Shown here piece after piece: positions 27,253 to 36,961 of a DNA stretch of 64,000 nt. Position 1 is the first letter of the stretch. Each line of letters opens with the position of its first letter. Source of the DNA: Lignipirellula cremea (GTDB taxonomy: Bacteria > Planctomycetota > Planctomycetia > Pirellulales > Pirellulaceae); NCBI RefSeq assembly GCF_007751035.1, contig NZ_CP036433.1, forward strand, positions 6,305,001 to 6,369,000. Reading direction: 5' to 3'. A program made the translations under genes and the position numbers. The notes under the pieces are model-generated. The model worked only from the letters and a program-made list of their open reading frames with translations. It had not been told where the DNA came from and ran no database searches.

Positions 27253-27836
27253 GGGCAATTCCAGAAACAGGGAAGGGAGTAATTACAGGAAGGTGAACCC
27301 AGCCAGTTGCTCGGCAAACATCAGGGGCCAAAATTCAGGGGCCAGCCGGGCAGGACAGCGTATCACCGCCGACGCAGTGGTCCCGGTCGGGCCCCGCGCA
27401 GGCGACTCTGTCCCCTAACCTAGCTGGGACGACGGCGATTTCCACCCCTTCGGGGCCGTAATTGGGGCCGCAGGGCGGCCTGCGGATTCTAGCGATTAGG
27501 CGAAATCGGGGATGCATGATTGCAGGGGATGCTCTAAAATACGGGCCATGTTTGGCGAATTCTTTACGGTTCTGCCGGGCGTTGCGAAAGTCAATTTCGT
27601 ATCGCAGTCCGGCAGGCAAACGTCGCTTTCCGTAAATCGTTCGCTCTGACGGAACAGAGTTTCTGCGTTTGATCACTCGCACATTTTGATCGCGACTTCC
27701 GTATGGATCCCCTTTGATTCGCGGTTTCCGTCTGCTCAGAAATGGACCAGGAACCCAGGCCCGCCTTTCGTTTTTCCGGCTGAAGTCTGTCTGGCAGTGA
27801 TCGAGTTCTCGCCCAATTTTTTTAAAAGGTGTGACG
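27253..27836. other. intergenic interval between divergent genes
   Basis: About 580 bp. A perfect 7-bp hairpin (CCGCAGG-GCGG-CCTGCGG) lies at 27468-27485. AT-rich sequence ending in TTTTTTTAAAAGG directly precedes the next gene and supplies its ribosome binding site. No gene seen. Confidence 0.4.
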
Positions 27837-30566
27837 ATGTCGAAAAGTATGCGTTTCCTGACCCTTTCTGGGGCGGCGGCGCTGCTGATAGGATTCAGCG
27901 GTTGCCCCGATAGCGGCAAAGTTGCGGACACGGACAAGCCGGGGACCACGGCCCAGACCGACGACAAAACTCCCGCCGCGGGCGACACCACCACGGAGCC
28001 AGCGAAAAAGCCGCCGGTTGATGACGGCGCCCCCCCGACCATGCCGCCCGCCGTTCCGGGATCGGCGCTTTCGGCGGTGAAAGTCCCCGCCAACGCCACG
28101 CCTGACGAATTGCTGACCCTGCTCATCCAGCTGGGTCAGCAGAAATTCAATCGCGCCATGCCCGGTCCTTTCCAGGACGCGCAGCACGGCCGCGTGAAAG
28201 CGGCCGACCAGTTGCTGGCCGCGCCGACCGCTACCGTGCAACAGCGCGACGCCGCCATCAACTCCAAATACGAAGCGCTGCGGATGCTGCAGGGCACCAC
28301 CGGCGACATGTCGTTCCTGAAGGAAACGGAGACCTTCCTCACGTCGCTCAAGAACGACAAGGAAGAACATGTCCGCGACTACGCCACGCGCATGCTCTTT
28401 CTGCTGCAGGTGGAACGCCTGCAGGTGGAAGGAAAAACGGCCATCGATGGCACGATGGCCGAGCTGGATCGCCTGATCGCCATGCCTGACAGGAATGAGC
28501 GCACCTTCCAGGACGCCCAAACGATTGTGCCCGCCCTGCTGCAGCTGGAAGAAGAAGAACAAGCCCTCGAAGCGATGCGCCGCATTGGGCAGGCCTTCCT
28601 GGACTATCCCGACGAGCAAGTCGTCTTCGCCGCCAACGAGCTCCTCGCCCGGTACAACATCGCCCGGATGGGTTACGAAGACAAATACACCGCCGTGATG
28701 CAGAACGATACGCCCGAAAACCGGGCCGAAGTGATCGAGACGCTGAAGAAAGCGATGGCGGAAAGCCCCAGCGCCTCGGCTTTCCAGTTTTCCAAGCAGG
28801 CTGCCGAATTCTTTGAACGCCGCGGCAACTACGCCGACGCGGTGAAAGTTTACGAAGCCCTGCATCAAACCTACAGCAACCACGAGATTCCGGAATTCGC
28901 CGAAGAGGCGAAAATTACCGTCGATTACGCCAGCAAACGCATCCAGTTAATTGGCCAGCCGTTCCAGGTCGTAGGAACGACGCCCGACGGAACCCCGCTG
29001 GACTGGAACGCCTACAAGGGAAAAGTGGTGCTGATCGATTTCTGGGCCACCTGGTGCGGTCCTTGCCTGGAGGAATTACCCCAGGTCAAGAAAGTCTATG
29101 AAGCCTACCACGACAAAGGTCTCGAAATCGTCAGCATCAACACGGACAAGAAAATGGACGATGTCCAGCGTTTCTTCCGTAGCAATGAGATGCCCTGGAA
29201 AACGGTCCTGTCGGAAATCGGCGTGCCCGAAGGGGAATCGACGCTGATGGATCGCTGCGGCGTGTCGACCATCCCGTTCATGTTTGTCGTGAACCGGGAA
29301 GGGGTCGTCGTCGACATCCATACCCGCGGCGATCGCCTGCTGGAAGTGCTGGCCGAGCAGCTCGGTCCCGTCGAAGGCCTGGGCGAACCCGCTCCGGCCC
29401 CGGCTCCCGCCCCCGGCGGCGCCGCCAGCCCGCAGTCTTCTTACGAGCCGTCCCTGGAAATGGAAACCTTCTTCGTCTCGGCGCCTGCCGACGATTCCGA
29501 AGAGGCGGCCGACCTGCCCGATGTGAATCCGTACGCCGCCTCGCCCCGCCTGACGACCGCGGAACTGGTGGAATACCTTTTTCGCATGGAAGACAAGCCG
29601 CAGATTGTGCAGACCCGCGACGGGTTTTCCGACGCGGTGATTGAAGCGTCGGACCGGATCCTGGCCGACAAAGAAGCCAAGTCCGCACATCGACGCCTGG
29701 CCACGCTCACTAAATTTCGCCTGCTCCAGGAAGCTGCCGCCTTTGGCGACAAAAAGGCCGACGACAAACTGGCGAAGTTTGTCGAAGCGAACGCCGACAA
29801 CACCGACAAGCAGATCGCGACCGAAGTGGAATTCCTGCAGCTGGAGCGACGCGCGCTGAACGCCAGCGACATCCCGCTGCCCGAGGTGGAAGAACTACTG
29901 GCAGAACTGCACGAATACTTCACCTCGCATAACCTGGGCGAGAAGCATCTGCGACTGGCCTCCACGACCATCAAGCTCGTCAATCGGTTCGATGACCCGA
30001 ACAACCTGGAACTGTCCCGCCAGTACGGCGAGCAGCGAGAGAAGTACTTTGCCGCGTTCGGCGCCGCGTTCGCCAAAAGCGAATTCAAGCAGCTGGCCAG
30101 CTACGGGAAAAAGCTCTCCAAACCGGCCGACGGCGCACCGTCGGAACTGGTCGGCAAGCCGCTGGAACTGACCGGAGCCACAGCCCTGGGAGCCGAGTTC
30201 GACTGGGCCGCCTACCGTGGCAAGGTCGTGGTCGTCGATTTCTGGGCTTCCTGGTGCGGCCCCTGCCGCGCCGAGATGCCGCACCTCAAGAAACTCTACG
30301 AAGACCTGCAGGATCGCGGCTTTGATGTCGTTGGCGTGAATCTGGACAAAGACGCCGAAGCGATGGCGACCTTCATCGCCGAACAGAAGCTCAACTGGAC
30401 GAACATCGCCGGCGAAGGCACCAAAGAACTGGCCAACAAATACGGCGTCCGCGGGATTCCGACCCTGATGCTGATCGACGCTGACGGCAACGTGGTGTCG
30501 GTCGCCCACAAGTCGGCCGACTTTGCCGCCAAGATCGAAGAGCTGCTCCCCAAAGCAGCCGGTTAG
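27837..30566 (+). CDS. lipoprotein with two TlpA/ResA-type thioredoxin domains
   Basis: 909 residues from the ATG at 27837 (AAAAGG upstream). A signal peptide with FSGC lipobox (Cys about 23) is followed by an acidic linker, a helical region that may form TPR-like repeats (about 80-370), a first thioredoxin-like domain with WCGPC at 406-410, a Pro/Ala linker, a second helical region, and a second thioredoxin-like domain with WCGPC at 806-810. Both active sites are complete (DFWATWCGPC, DFWASWCGPC). It is probably an extracytoplasmic thiol-disulfide reductase. The helical-Trx-helical-Trx layout looks like an internal duplication. Confidence 0.87.
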   Translation: MSKSMRFLTLSGAAALLIGFSGCPDSGKVADTDKPGTTAQTDDKTPAAGDTTTEPAKKPPVDDGAPPTMPPAVPGSALSAVKVPANATPDELLTLLIQLGQQKFNRAMPGPFQDAQHGRVKAADQLLAAPTATVQQRDAAINSKYEALRMLQGTTGDMSFLKETETFLTSLKNDKEEHVRDYATRMLFLLQVERLQVEGKTAIDGTMAELDRLIAMPDRNERTFQDAQTIVPALLQLEEEEQALEAMRRIGQAFLDYPDEQVVFAANELLARYNIARMGYEDKYTAVMQNDTPENRAEVIETLKKAMAESPSASAFQFSKQAAEFFERRGNYADAVKVYEALHQTYSNHEIPEFAEEAKITVDYASKRIQLIGQPFQVVGTTPDGTPLDWNAYKGKVVLIDFWATWCGPCLEELPQVKKVYEAYHDKGLEIVSINTDKKMDDVQRFFRSNEMPWKTVLSEIGVPEGESTLMDRCGVSTIPFMFVVNREGVVVDIHTRGDRLLEVLAEQLGPVEGLGEPAPAPAPAPGGAASPQSSYEPSLEMETFFVSAPADDSEEAADLPDVNPYAASPRLTTAELVEYLFRMEDKPQIVQTRDGFSDAVIEASDRILADKEAKSAHRRLATLTKFRLLQEAAAFGDKKADDKLAKFVEANADNTDKQIATEVEFLQLERRALNASDIPLPEVEELLAELHEYFTSHNLGEKHLRLASTTIKLVNRFDDPNNLELSRQYGEQREKYFAAFGAAFAKSEFKQLASYGKKLSKPADGAPSELVGKPLELTGATALGAEFDWAAYRGKVVVVDFWASWCGPCRAEMPHLKKLYEDLQDRGFDVVGVNLDKDAEAMATFIAEQKLNWTNIAGEGTKELANKYGVRGIPTLMLIDADGNVVSVAHKSADFAAKIEELLPKAAG

Positions 30567-30623
30567 TCGCCGCCCTGACAACCTCGTTTGTCGCCGTTCG
30601 CGACCAGCGTCCAGCACCTCTCT

Positions 30624-30652
30624 ACGGCCGGAATGCCCCGCATTCCGGCCGT
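30624..30652. terminator. strong hairpin between convergent genes
   Basis: A perfect 12-bp stem (ACGGCCGGAATG / CATTCCGGCCGT) with a CCCCG loop lies between the ends of the double-thioredoxin gene and the minus-strand gene at 30671. The U-run is weak on both sides, so it is a terminator only by position and stability. Confidence 0.45.
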
Positions 30653-30670
30653 TGCCGTTAATGCACCGGG

Positions 30671-31498
30671 CTATTTGTCGTCGGGCCGGCGCATCAAATG
30701 GTCCAGGTTAATGGCGCCGTCGCGATTTTCATCTTCCACCATTTTAAGGCGCGTCTCCAGGCGTTCCAGACGGCGGATCAGCTGGGGGATCAGCTCTTTC
30801 GTTTCATCCCGCGGCTTCGGCCGGGGCGGAGCTGGGTAATTCAAATGACGCTGCAGGGCGGCGAAGAAAAAGAGCGGGTCTTTCTTCCGGTTGGCTACGG
30901 CGATGCGGCCTTCGCCGTCCCCAAAAAGCAGCTGCCGCGGGTTCTCTTCCTCGGGATCGTCGGCGTGCCGAGTGCGGTAATTCTCACTGTTGACATAGAC
31001 CATGTCGGGCAGTTCCAGGATGCCGATATTCTTTCGCACCTCGAGAATCCATCCCCGCCAGGCCTCGTCATAAAACGGATCCTGCGAGATGGCGAGCAGG
31101 CCCGGACCGTACTTCAATCGATTGCGACAGATCGATTCAAACTGGTAAAAGAACATGCCAGGCCGGGAGGGCGAGGCGGTGCGGTATTCGGCCTCCCGCT
31201 GCAGAATGGCGACGGCGGTCCGCATGTCGAAGCGGCCCCGCTCGCTTTCCGCCTCGTCGACCAGATACGCCTGGTACGCCGTAAAGTAATGCGGCAGGCG
31301 GCGCATGGCCGGCGCCATCGAACCGCCGTGGTTGAGTTCGGTCAACAGGAAGCGAATCGCCAGCGGCAGTTTCGTCGTCGCCAGCACCTCGTCGGAGAGC
31401 GCCCCCAGCAGATCCTGCAGCGGGATGTTCTCCGGCAATCGCTCGCTCAGCATCCGAAAGAAATAGGCCTGTTCGATGTACTCTTCTCGACTCAGCAT
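30671..31498 (-). CDS. conserved-looking protein of unknown function
   Basis: 275 residues starting MLSREEYIEQAYFFR, a start seen in planctomycete unknown proteins. The helical N-terminal half has LPLAIRFLLTELNHGG, and a middle region reads FYQFESICRNRLKYGPGLLAISQDPFYDEAW. A coiled-coil-like tail (IRRLERLETRLKMVEDE) and a charged end follow. No signal peptide and no enzyme motif seen. It is probably cytoplasmic. Confidence 0.68.
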   Translation of the reverse strand: MLSREEYIEQAYFFRMLSERLPENIPLQDLLGALSDEVLATTKLPLAIRFLLTELNHGGSMAPAMRRLPHYFTAYQAYLVDEAESERGRFDMRTAVAILQREAEYRTASPSRPGMFFYQFESICRNRLKYGPGLLAISQDPFYDEAWRGWILEVRKNIGILELPDMVYVNSENYRTRHADDPEEENPRQLLFGDGEGRIAVANRKKDPLFFFAALQRHLNYPAPPRPKPRDETKELIPQLIRRLERLETRLKMVEDENRDGAINLDHLMRRPDDK

Positions 31499-31669
31499 TA
31501 AAAATCCCGCGGCGAAAAAGGTGGCGACAGAAGCCGCGCAAAGAAGCCGGCCTCTCCGGCAGCAGAACCGATACCGCTCCCACTGGCTAGTGGCCCCTCA
31601 CAACGAACCATCAGAACAGCCGTAGCGGACTTGGCCACAAGTCCCCTTTCCTGGACCAATACCAACGCA

Positions 31670-33061
31670 CTAATCCCACCACCAGCGATCGACGGGCGCC
31701 GGGGCCAGGGCGTGGTACTGGCGAGCCAGCAAGCCGCGTTCGTCCGCGGCAACGCGATCCGGCTCTAGCGCCAGTTCGGGCCGCAAGGAAACGCCGCCGC
31801 CTGCCGCGGTAAAAGCCCGGCTTCCCTTCCAGAGAGAGTTCACCACGCATGGCACGGTTTGCGGCGGCGCCAGGGTTTCCGTGGGCAGGGACGCTTCCTC
31901 AACCAGCACGCCCGGGTTCCAGTCCGCCTTGCCGTAGTAGTCCTGCTTGCGGAGAAAAGCGGCCGCCACCGACAGGTCGATCAGATTGCGAAACTGCGCA
32001 TAGACGGGGCTGGCCTGGGCGATCTCGGGGTATTTCCGCGTAAAGGCCAGCGTAAACAGCTCGCTTGCTTTGTCAGGCCGGGCGCCGCGGGGCGTGAGCG
32101 AACCATCGGCTCCGATCAGATTCGTTTCGCACTGCAGCTGCACTCCCTGGCCCAGCAGTTCCAGCGCCAGTCCGTCGGCCGTCATGCGGACGCAGTCATA
32201 CTGCGGGGTAAACCACCAGCGCTGCAAAGCCGAGTGCTGGGCTCCACTCAGGGCGTCGATGAACGTCGTCATCCGTACCGGCGGCGGCTCCAGGCCGATG
32301 CCGATCATTTTCATCCGGTAGTCGGCTTCGATCATCACCCGGGCGAAGTGCGTTTTGTCGGACACGCCGAACACGCGAATCTTCCCCATTCCCAAAGCCT
32401 CGCGGGTTCCCTGGGTCATCCGCTGGGCCGCCTGCGCCCGATCGCGTTCGGCGATGAATCGCGGCACGGTTCGCTGGAAAGCCTGCAGTCGGGCCAGACC
32501 TTCGGCGTCGGGATCGATCGAGCAGCCGATCCAGACCCCTTCGCGCCCGCCGGCGGGAAACGCCCGGAGCGCCGTAGCCAGATCCTCCAGCTGCAGAACG
32601 GGCTGCCCGGTGGTTGCGCCGACCGCACGGCCCAGGCCATCATCGACCCAACCTTCCGCGGGACCGGCGATCACAATGTCGTTCGTTTCCGGATAAAAGA
32701 AGACGTACTGCACCCGCAGCAGTCCAGCCAGGTGCTTCATCACCGCGTCGGGCTCGCGGCCGGCGGCCAGCTCGGCTCGCAGCGCCTTTTCCAGTTTCAC
32801 CAGGGAAACCTTGCGCAGATCAGCCGCCGCCATCAGATCGGCCGGCATGGCGGCGCGCGCTTCGGCCAGACGCAGCGTGCGGAGCCGTCCGCCCGGGTCG
32901 CGATGCATCTCCATGGAGAGCACGCCCTCGGCGTCGATCGCGATGCCAAACTGTGGCAGCTGGACGGTCGTCGCCGCCTGGGACCAGGCCACGCGGTCGC
33001 CCAGGAAACATCCTGCCGCCAGCACTGCCGCGATGGTTGCGGCGTGAAAGATTCGATACAT
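31670..33061 (-). CDS. exported DUF1598-like protein
   Basis: 463 residues from the ATG at 33059-33061, with a signal peptide (MYRIFHAATIAAVLAAGCFLG). The features fit what I recall of the planctomycete family DUF1598: LRKVSLVKLEKAL, HLAGLLRVQYVFFYPETNDIVIAGPAEGW, VLQLEDLATALRAFP and SIDPDAEGLARLQAF. No catalytic motif is evident; role unknown. Family assignment rests on memory of the motif pattern. Confidence 0.72.
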   Translation of the reverse strand: MYRIFHAATIAAVLAAGCFLGDRVAWSQAATTVQLPQFGIAIDAEGVLSMEMHRDPGGRLRTLRLAEARAAMPADLMAAADLRKVSLVKLEKALRAELAAGREPDAVMKHLAGLLRVQYVFFYPETNDIVIAGPAEGWVDDGLGRAVGATTGQPVLQLEDLATALRAFPAGGREGVWIGCSIDPDAEGLARLQAFQRTVPRFIAERDRAQAAQRMTQGTREALGMGKIRVFGVSDKTHFARVMIEADYRMKMIGIGLEPPPVRMTTFIDALSGAQHSALQRWWFTPQYDCVRMTADGLALELLGQGVQLQCETNLIGADGSLTPRGARPDKASELFTLAFTRKYPEIAQASPVYAQFRNLIDLSVAAAFLRKQDYYGKADWNPGVLVEEASLPTETLAPPQTVPCVVNSLWKGSRAFTAAGGGVSLRPELALEPDRVAADERGLLARQYHALAPAPVDRWWWD

Positions 33062-33151
33062 GATTGCCTCGGTTCCGCGAAAGAGCCCCGCCCCATTGTA
33101 ATTTTCCTGCAGCAATCCGGCAAACACCCGGCAACTTGCAAGGATTAACTT

Positions 33152-33247
33152 CCAGATATTGATTCGTCGTTTTAAGGCAGAGTAGACGCCGGACAGTCGC
33201 CTTCCACTCCGTGAAAGGACGCGTACTTTTGCGGAGCGAAAGACGAC
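33152..33247 (+). repeat. dispersed 96-nt structured repeat, copy B
   Basis: Aligns without gaps to 2361-2456 (CCAGATATTGAT at the start and AAAGACGAC at the end of both). The hairpin arms are CTTTTGC and GCGAAAG, closed by a G-U pair where copy A has A-U. The same orientation is kept, though neighbouring genes differ. Confidence 0.6.
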
Positions 33248-33290
33248 TTTCTGCGCCGGCTGGTTCGGAAACGACGAATCAGAATCGACA
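33232..33290 (+). repeat. local repeat, first unit
   Basis: Begins at the distal arm of the 96-nt repeat (GAGCGAAAGACGAC) and continues TTTCTGCGCCGGCT to GAATCAG. It is repeated with few changes at 33541-33599. Confidence 0.5.
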
Positions 33291-33540
33291 GTAGTGGTGC
33301 GTCAAGTTTCAATTTTTGGTTTGGCCATTTTCGCGCGAGCCGCTGTTCCTTTTAGTTAACCGTGGCTATCGCCAAAACGGCTAATTGGAAGCAGCACTAG
33401 GGGTGCGTCAAACCATAAAATCAGGTTTCTCTAAATCAGCCGCCGGGCGCTAGCCCACGGTTTTCTTGGCAGCACAGCAGCACGGCCGAAATCGCTCACT
33501 CGAAGATTGGAGATTGACGCAGCAGTAGTTACCTTCGCGC

Positions 33541-33599
33541 TCCGAGCGAAAGGCGACTTTCTGCGCCGGCTCTCTCGCAAGATTGGCGAATCAGGATTC
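33541..33599 (+). repeat. local repeat, second unit
   Basis: GAGCGAAAGGCGACTTTCTG followed by CGCCGGCT and, further on, GAATCAG, matching 33232-33290. It is a partial third copy of the dispersed repeat's right end with its flank. Confidence 0.5.
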
Positions 33600-33621
33600 G
33601 GCCTTCGAGCGTCGCACGTTC

Positions 33622-34683
33622 CTACGAAGCGTCCGTCGGCGTGGCTTTGGCCTCGGCCTTGTCGACATCAACAAAGCAGGCAAAGCGGCCCTGGTCGGGA
33701 CGATCGAACAGCGGGGGGACCTCTTTCTCGCAGCGATCAATCCGGTACGGACATCGCGGATGAAAGGTGCAGCCGGACGGCGGGTGCGCCATGTTGGGCG
33801 GCTGCCCTTCGATCGCCGTGAGACGATTGGTCTGGGAAGCGTCCCAGCGGGGAGCCGAATGCAGCAGGCCCAGCGTGTAAGGATGCCGCGGGTTGGCGAA
33901 CAGCGGATCGGCGTCGGCTTGTTCGACGATGCGTCCGCCGTACATCACTTGCACCCGGTGGCAGACATTCGCCACCACGCCCAGGTCGTGGGTAATGAAC
34001 AAAATGGCGGTGCGGGTTTTCTGCTGCAGCGTCCGCATCAGGTCGAGGATTTGCGCCTGAATCGTCACATCCAGGGCGGTCGTCGGCTCGTCGGCGATGA
34101 GAATGTCGGGCTCGCAACAGAGCGCCATGGCGATCATCACGCGTTGCCGCATGCCGCCGGAAAATTTGTGCGGGTAATCGTAGACGCGCTTCTCCGGAGC
34201 CGCGATGCCGACCAGGTCCAGCATGTCGATGGCGTGGGCGATCGCCTGCTTGCGCGTATGGCCCAGGTGCAGCATGGTGACTTCGCTCAGCTGCTCTTCG
34301 ACCGTCAGGAACGGGTTCAATGCGGTCATCGGATCCTGGAAGATCATGGCGATCCGCCGGCCGCGAATTTTTCCGAACTCCTGCTGCGACAGCCCTGTCA
34401 GTTCCTGGTCCCCATAGAACACGCGGCCGCTGGTGATCTTGCCGGGCGGATTGGGAATCAGACCCATGATCGCCAGACTGGTGACGCTTTTGCCGGAGCC
34501 GGACTCGCCGACAATGCCCAGCGTTTCGCCGGGCGCCACGGCAAAGGAGACGCCGTTGACCGCCTTGACGACGCCGTCGTCGGTGCGGAATTCCACATGC
34601 AGATCTTCCACTCGCAGGATCGGCGCTGCGGCGGACGCCGGGACCGAAGGTTGCGGTTTGCTGGCAGGGGGTTGGCCCGTCAT
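33622..34683 (-). CDS. oppD: oligopeptide ABC transporter ATP-binding protein (OppD-like)
   Basis: 353 residues. Walker [14 protein letters not shown]-loop region, signature [15 protein letters not shown], Walker [14 protein letters not shown], and the OppD/DppD C-terminal extension with Cys-containing sequence ([15 protein letters not shown]), which binds an Fe-S cluster in some homologs. The start overlaps the oppC stop by ATGA (34680-34683). It is the last gene of the operon; the usual second ATPase OppF is absent. Confidence 0.92.
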   Translation of the reverse strand: MTGQPPASKPQPSVPASAAAPILRVEDLHVEFRTDDGVVKAVNGVSFAVAPGETLGIVGESGSGKSVTSLAIMGLIPNPPGKITSGRVFYGDQELTGLSQQEFGKIRGRRIAMIFQDPMTALNPFLTVEEQLSEVTMLHLGHTRKQAIAHAIDMLDLVGIAAPEKRVYDYPHKFSGGMRQRVMIAMALCCEPDILIADEPTTALDVTIQAQILDLMRTLQQKTRTAILFITHDLGVVANVCHRVQVMYGGRIVEQADADPLFANPRHPYTLGLLHSAPRWDASQTNRLTAIEGQPPNMAHPPSGCTFHPRCPYRIDRCEKEVPPLFDRPDQGRFACFVDVDKAEAKATPTDAS

Positions 34684-35996
34684 TCGCGATTCTTCAAACG
34701 GGGGTCGAGCGCATCGCGCAGCCCATCGCCTAGAAAGTTAAGGGAGAACAGAGTCAGGGTCAGGGTTAATCCAGGGTATAACACCAACCACCAGTAGGTT
34801 TCGACCGGCGTAATCACACTGACGCCTTCATTGACGAGCAGCCCCCAGGAAACATCGGGCGGTTCTACGCCAAGCCCCAGGAACGACAGGAACGCCTCAA
34901 ACAGCATCACCGCCGGGATCGTCAGCGTCAGGTACACAATCACCACGCCCAGCAGGTTCGGCACCAGGTGCCGCATCACAATCCGCCCGCTCCCGGCGCC
35001 GATCGTCCGTGCCGCCTCGATGAACTGCTCGGTCTTCAGGGAGATCACCTGGCCGCGAACCACGCGCGCCATGGTCAGCCAGTAGATGGCGCCGATCAGG
35101 ATGAAGAAGATTACCATCTGATCGATGCCCCAGCGATCGAGCGCTTTCGCGACCTCCTCGGCATCGAGAATGGTGATGATAAAGATCACGACGAAAATGA
35201 ACGGCACCGAATACATGACATCGACCGCCCGCATCATGGCGTCGTCGATCCAGCCGCCTGCATAGCCGGCCGTCGCTCCGTAGCTGACTCCGATAATCAG
35301 CGACACCAAAGCAGCCACCAGGCCCACCATCAGCGACACCCGGGCGCCCCAGCAGATCCGAGCCAGCAGATCGCGGCCCAGACTGTCACAGCCGCACAGG
35401 GACGGAATGCAGTAGTCGCCAAAGACCATCAGACGGGCACGGATCATCTGGCGGGTCAGCCAGCCGGGATTGTGCCATAGTTTTCGAATCGGATTTTTGC
35501 TGTACAGCTGGGCCAGCTTCTCCGCCTTGAGAGCTTCCGGCGACGGCGTTTCCGGCTCTTCTTTGTCCGCTGCTTTCGCATCCGATGGTTTCGCGTCCGC
35601 TGCTTTCGCGTCCGCTGCTTTCGCGTTCGATGCGGGCGCCGCGAAGTCGCTAGCGGGCTGGGCCTGGAGCTGGCGGACCTGCTCGTCGTACTCGCGCAGC
35701 GGCTCGACCAGCTTCAGGTCCACGGAGGCAAAGCTGGGCTCCTGGTACTGGCGATTCTCCAGATCTTGCACAATCGTCGACTGCAGCGGCAGCAGCGGAG
35801 TCAGCGCGGCTAACAGCAGCATCATCACCAGAAACGCTAGCGAGCCCATCGCCGCCCAGTTCTTCCGCAACCGGCGCCAGGCGTCCTGCCACAGGGAAAC
35901 GCCCCGCAGCGCACGCGCCTCATCCAGCAGCGACGCATAGCGATCGGCCGAGGGCAACGGCTTGACCGCTTCGGTAGCAGACAGGGGGTCAGACAT
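34680..35996 (-). CDS. oppC: oligopeptide ABC transporter permease (OppC-like)
   Basis: 438 residues, longer than the usual 300 because of an insertion after the first membrane helix. About residues 85-170 are a charged, low-complexity outer segment with repeated AKAAD units. The core has the membrane helices of BPD_transp_1 and the EAA loop EAARTIGAGSGRIVMRHLVPN. The C-terminus [16 protein letters not shown] is typical of OppC/DppC. It lies 47 bp after oppB and overlaps oppD by 4 nt. Confidence 0.92.
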   Translation of the reverse strand: MSDPLSATEAVKPLPSADRYASLLDEARALRGVSLWQDAWRRLRKNWAAMGSLAFLVMMLLLAALTPLLPLQSTIVQDLENRQYQEPSFASVDLKLVEPLREYDEQVRQLQAQPASDFAAPASNAKAADAKAADAKPSDAKAADKEEPETPSPEALKAEKLAQLYSKNPIRKLWHNPGWLTRQMIRARLMVFGDYCIPSLCGCDSLGRDLLARICWGARVSLMVGLVAALVSLIIGVSYGATAGYAGGWIDDAMMRAVDVMYSVPFIFVVIFIITILDAEEVAKALDRWGIDQMVIFFILIGAIYWLTMARVVRGQVISLKTEQFIEAARTIGAGSGRIVMRHLVPNLLGVVIVYLTLTIPAVMLFEAFLSFLGLGVEPPDVSWGLLVNEGVSVITPVETYWWLVLYPGLTLTLTLFSLNFLGDGLRDALDPRLKNRE

Positions 35997-36043
35997 ACGA
36001 ATCCGAAACTGCGAGATAAAAAGGACAGGGCCAGGCGGAAGGA

Positions 36044-36961
36044 CTATTCCATTTTGACGCGGGGATCAATCACCGCATACGACAGGTCGACCAGCGTATT
36101 CATGGTGAACAGCAGCAAGGTATAAACCAGCACCATCCCCATCGCCAGCGTGTAGTCGCGCTGCAAGGCGGCTTCCACAAAGTGCGTTCCCATGCCGGGC
36201 AGCAGGAAGATCTTCTCGACCACCAGCGAGCCCGTCAGAATCCCGGCCGTCGCCGGTCCCAGGTACGACACGACCGGCAAAATGGCGCCGCGCAGAGCAT
36301 GCCGAATCACGACCTTCCGTTCCGACAGCCCTTTGGCGTACGCCGTACGAATGTAATCCCGCGACAGAACTTCCATCATACCCGTGCGGGTGAGCCGGGC
36401 GATGTAGCCCGCAAACGGAGCGCCCAGGCACAGGGCCGGCAGCACCATCTGCCGCAGCGAACCCCAGCCGGCGGCCGGAAACAGTTGGATATCAAACACC
36501 AGCAGGATAATCGCCAGACTGGCCAGCACAAAGTTGGGCACCGCGATGCCCAGGGTGGCCGCCGACATCAGACCGAAATCCCAGACCGAGTACCGCCGGA
36601 CCGCAGAGATCACGCCCGCAAACGTCCCCAGCACCACGGCGAACGTCAGCGCAAAAATCCCCAGCGAAGCAGAAACCGGGAACCCCTGCGCGACCACCTG
36701 GTTCACCGTGAAGTCAGCCTTTTTGTAGGAAACTCCCAGGTCGCCCCGGACAACCTTACCCAGCTCCATCAGGTACTGCACGCCGATCGGCTTGTCGAAA
36801 TTGAACCGCCGCTTCAGGTTCCGTTCAATATCGGGCGGCGGGCGGCGTTCCGCGTCGAACGGTCCGCCGGGAACGGAACGCATCAGAAAGAACGTAATGG
36901 TAAAGACGATCCACAACGTCACCGCCAGCCAGAGCAACCGTTTGATAAGAAATGCAGCCAC
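36044..36961 (-). CDS. oppB: oligopeptide ABC transporter permease (OppB-like)
   Basis: 305 residues, usual length. N-terminal helix FLIKRLLWLAVTLWIVFTITFFLM, the EAA-type loop YIRTAYAKGLSERKVVIRHA, and the closing YAVIDPRVKME are typical of OppB/DppB. The start is GTG at 36959-36961, directly abutting the oppA stop (TAAGTG), so translation is coupled. Confidence 0.93.
   Translation of the reverse strand: MAAFLIKRLLWLAVTLWIVFTITFFLMRSVPGGPFDAERRPPPDIERNLKRRFNFDKPIGVQYLMELGKVVRGDLGVSYKKADFTVNQVVAQGFPVSASLGIFALTFAVVLGTFAGVISAVRRYSVWDFGLMSAATLGIAVPNFVLASLAIILLVFDIQLFPAAGWGSLRQMVLPALCLGAPFAGYIARLTRTGMMEVLSRDYIRTAYAKGLSERKVVIRHALRGAILPVVSYLGPATAGILTGSLVVEKIFLLPGMGTHFVEAALQRDYTLAMGMVLVYTLLLFTMNTLVDLSYAVIDPRVKME

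Larger units (their letters stand above)
33062..33621. other. repeat-rich non-coding interval
   Basis: About 560 bp without a gene. It holds copy B of the 96-nt structured repeat (33152-33247), a pair of related about 59-bp blocks (33232-33290 and 33541-33599), the word GGTGCGTCAA twice (around 33298 and 33400), and GCCGGGCGCTAGCCCACGG around 33442-33460, a word resembling intergenic repeats common in planctomycetes. Confidence 0.5.
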
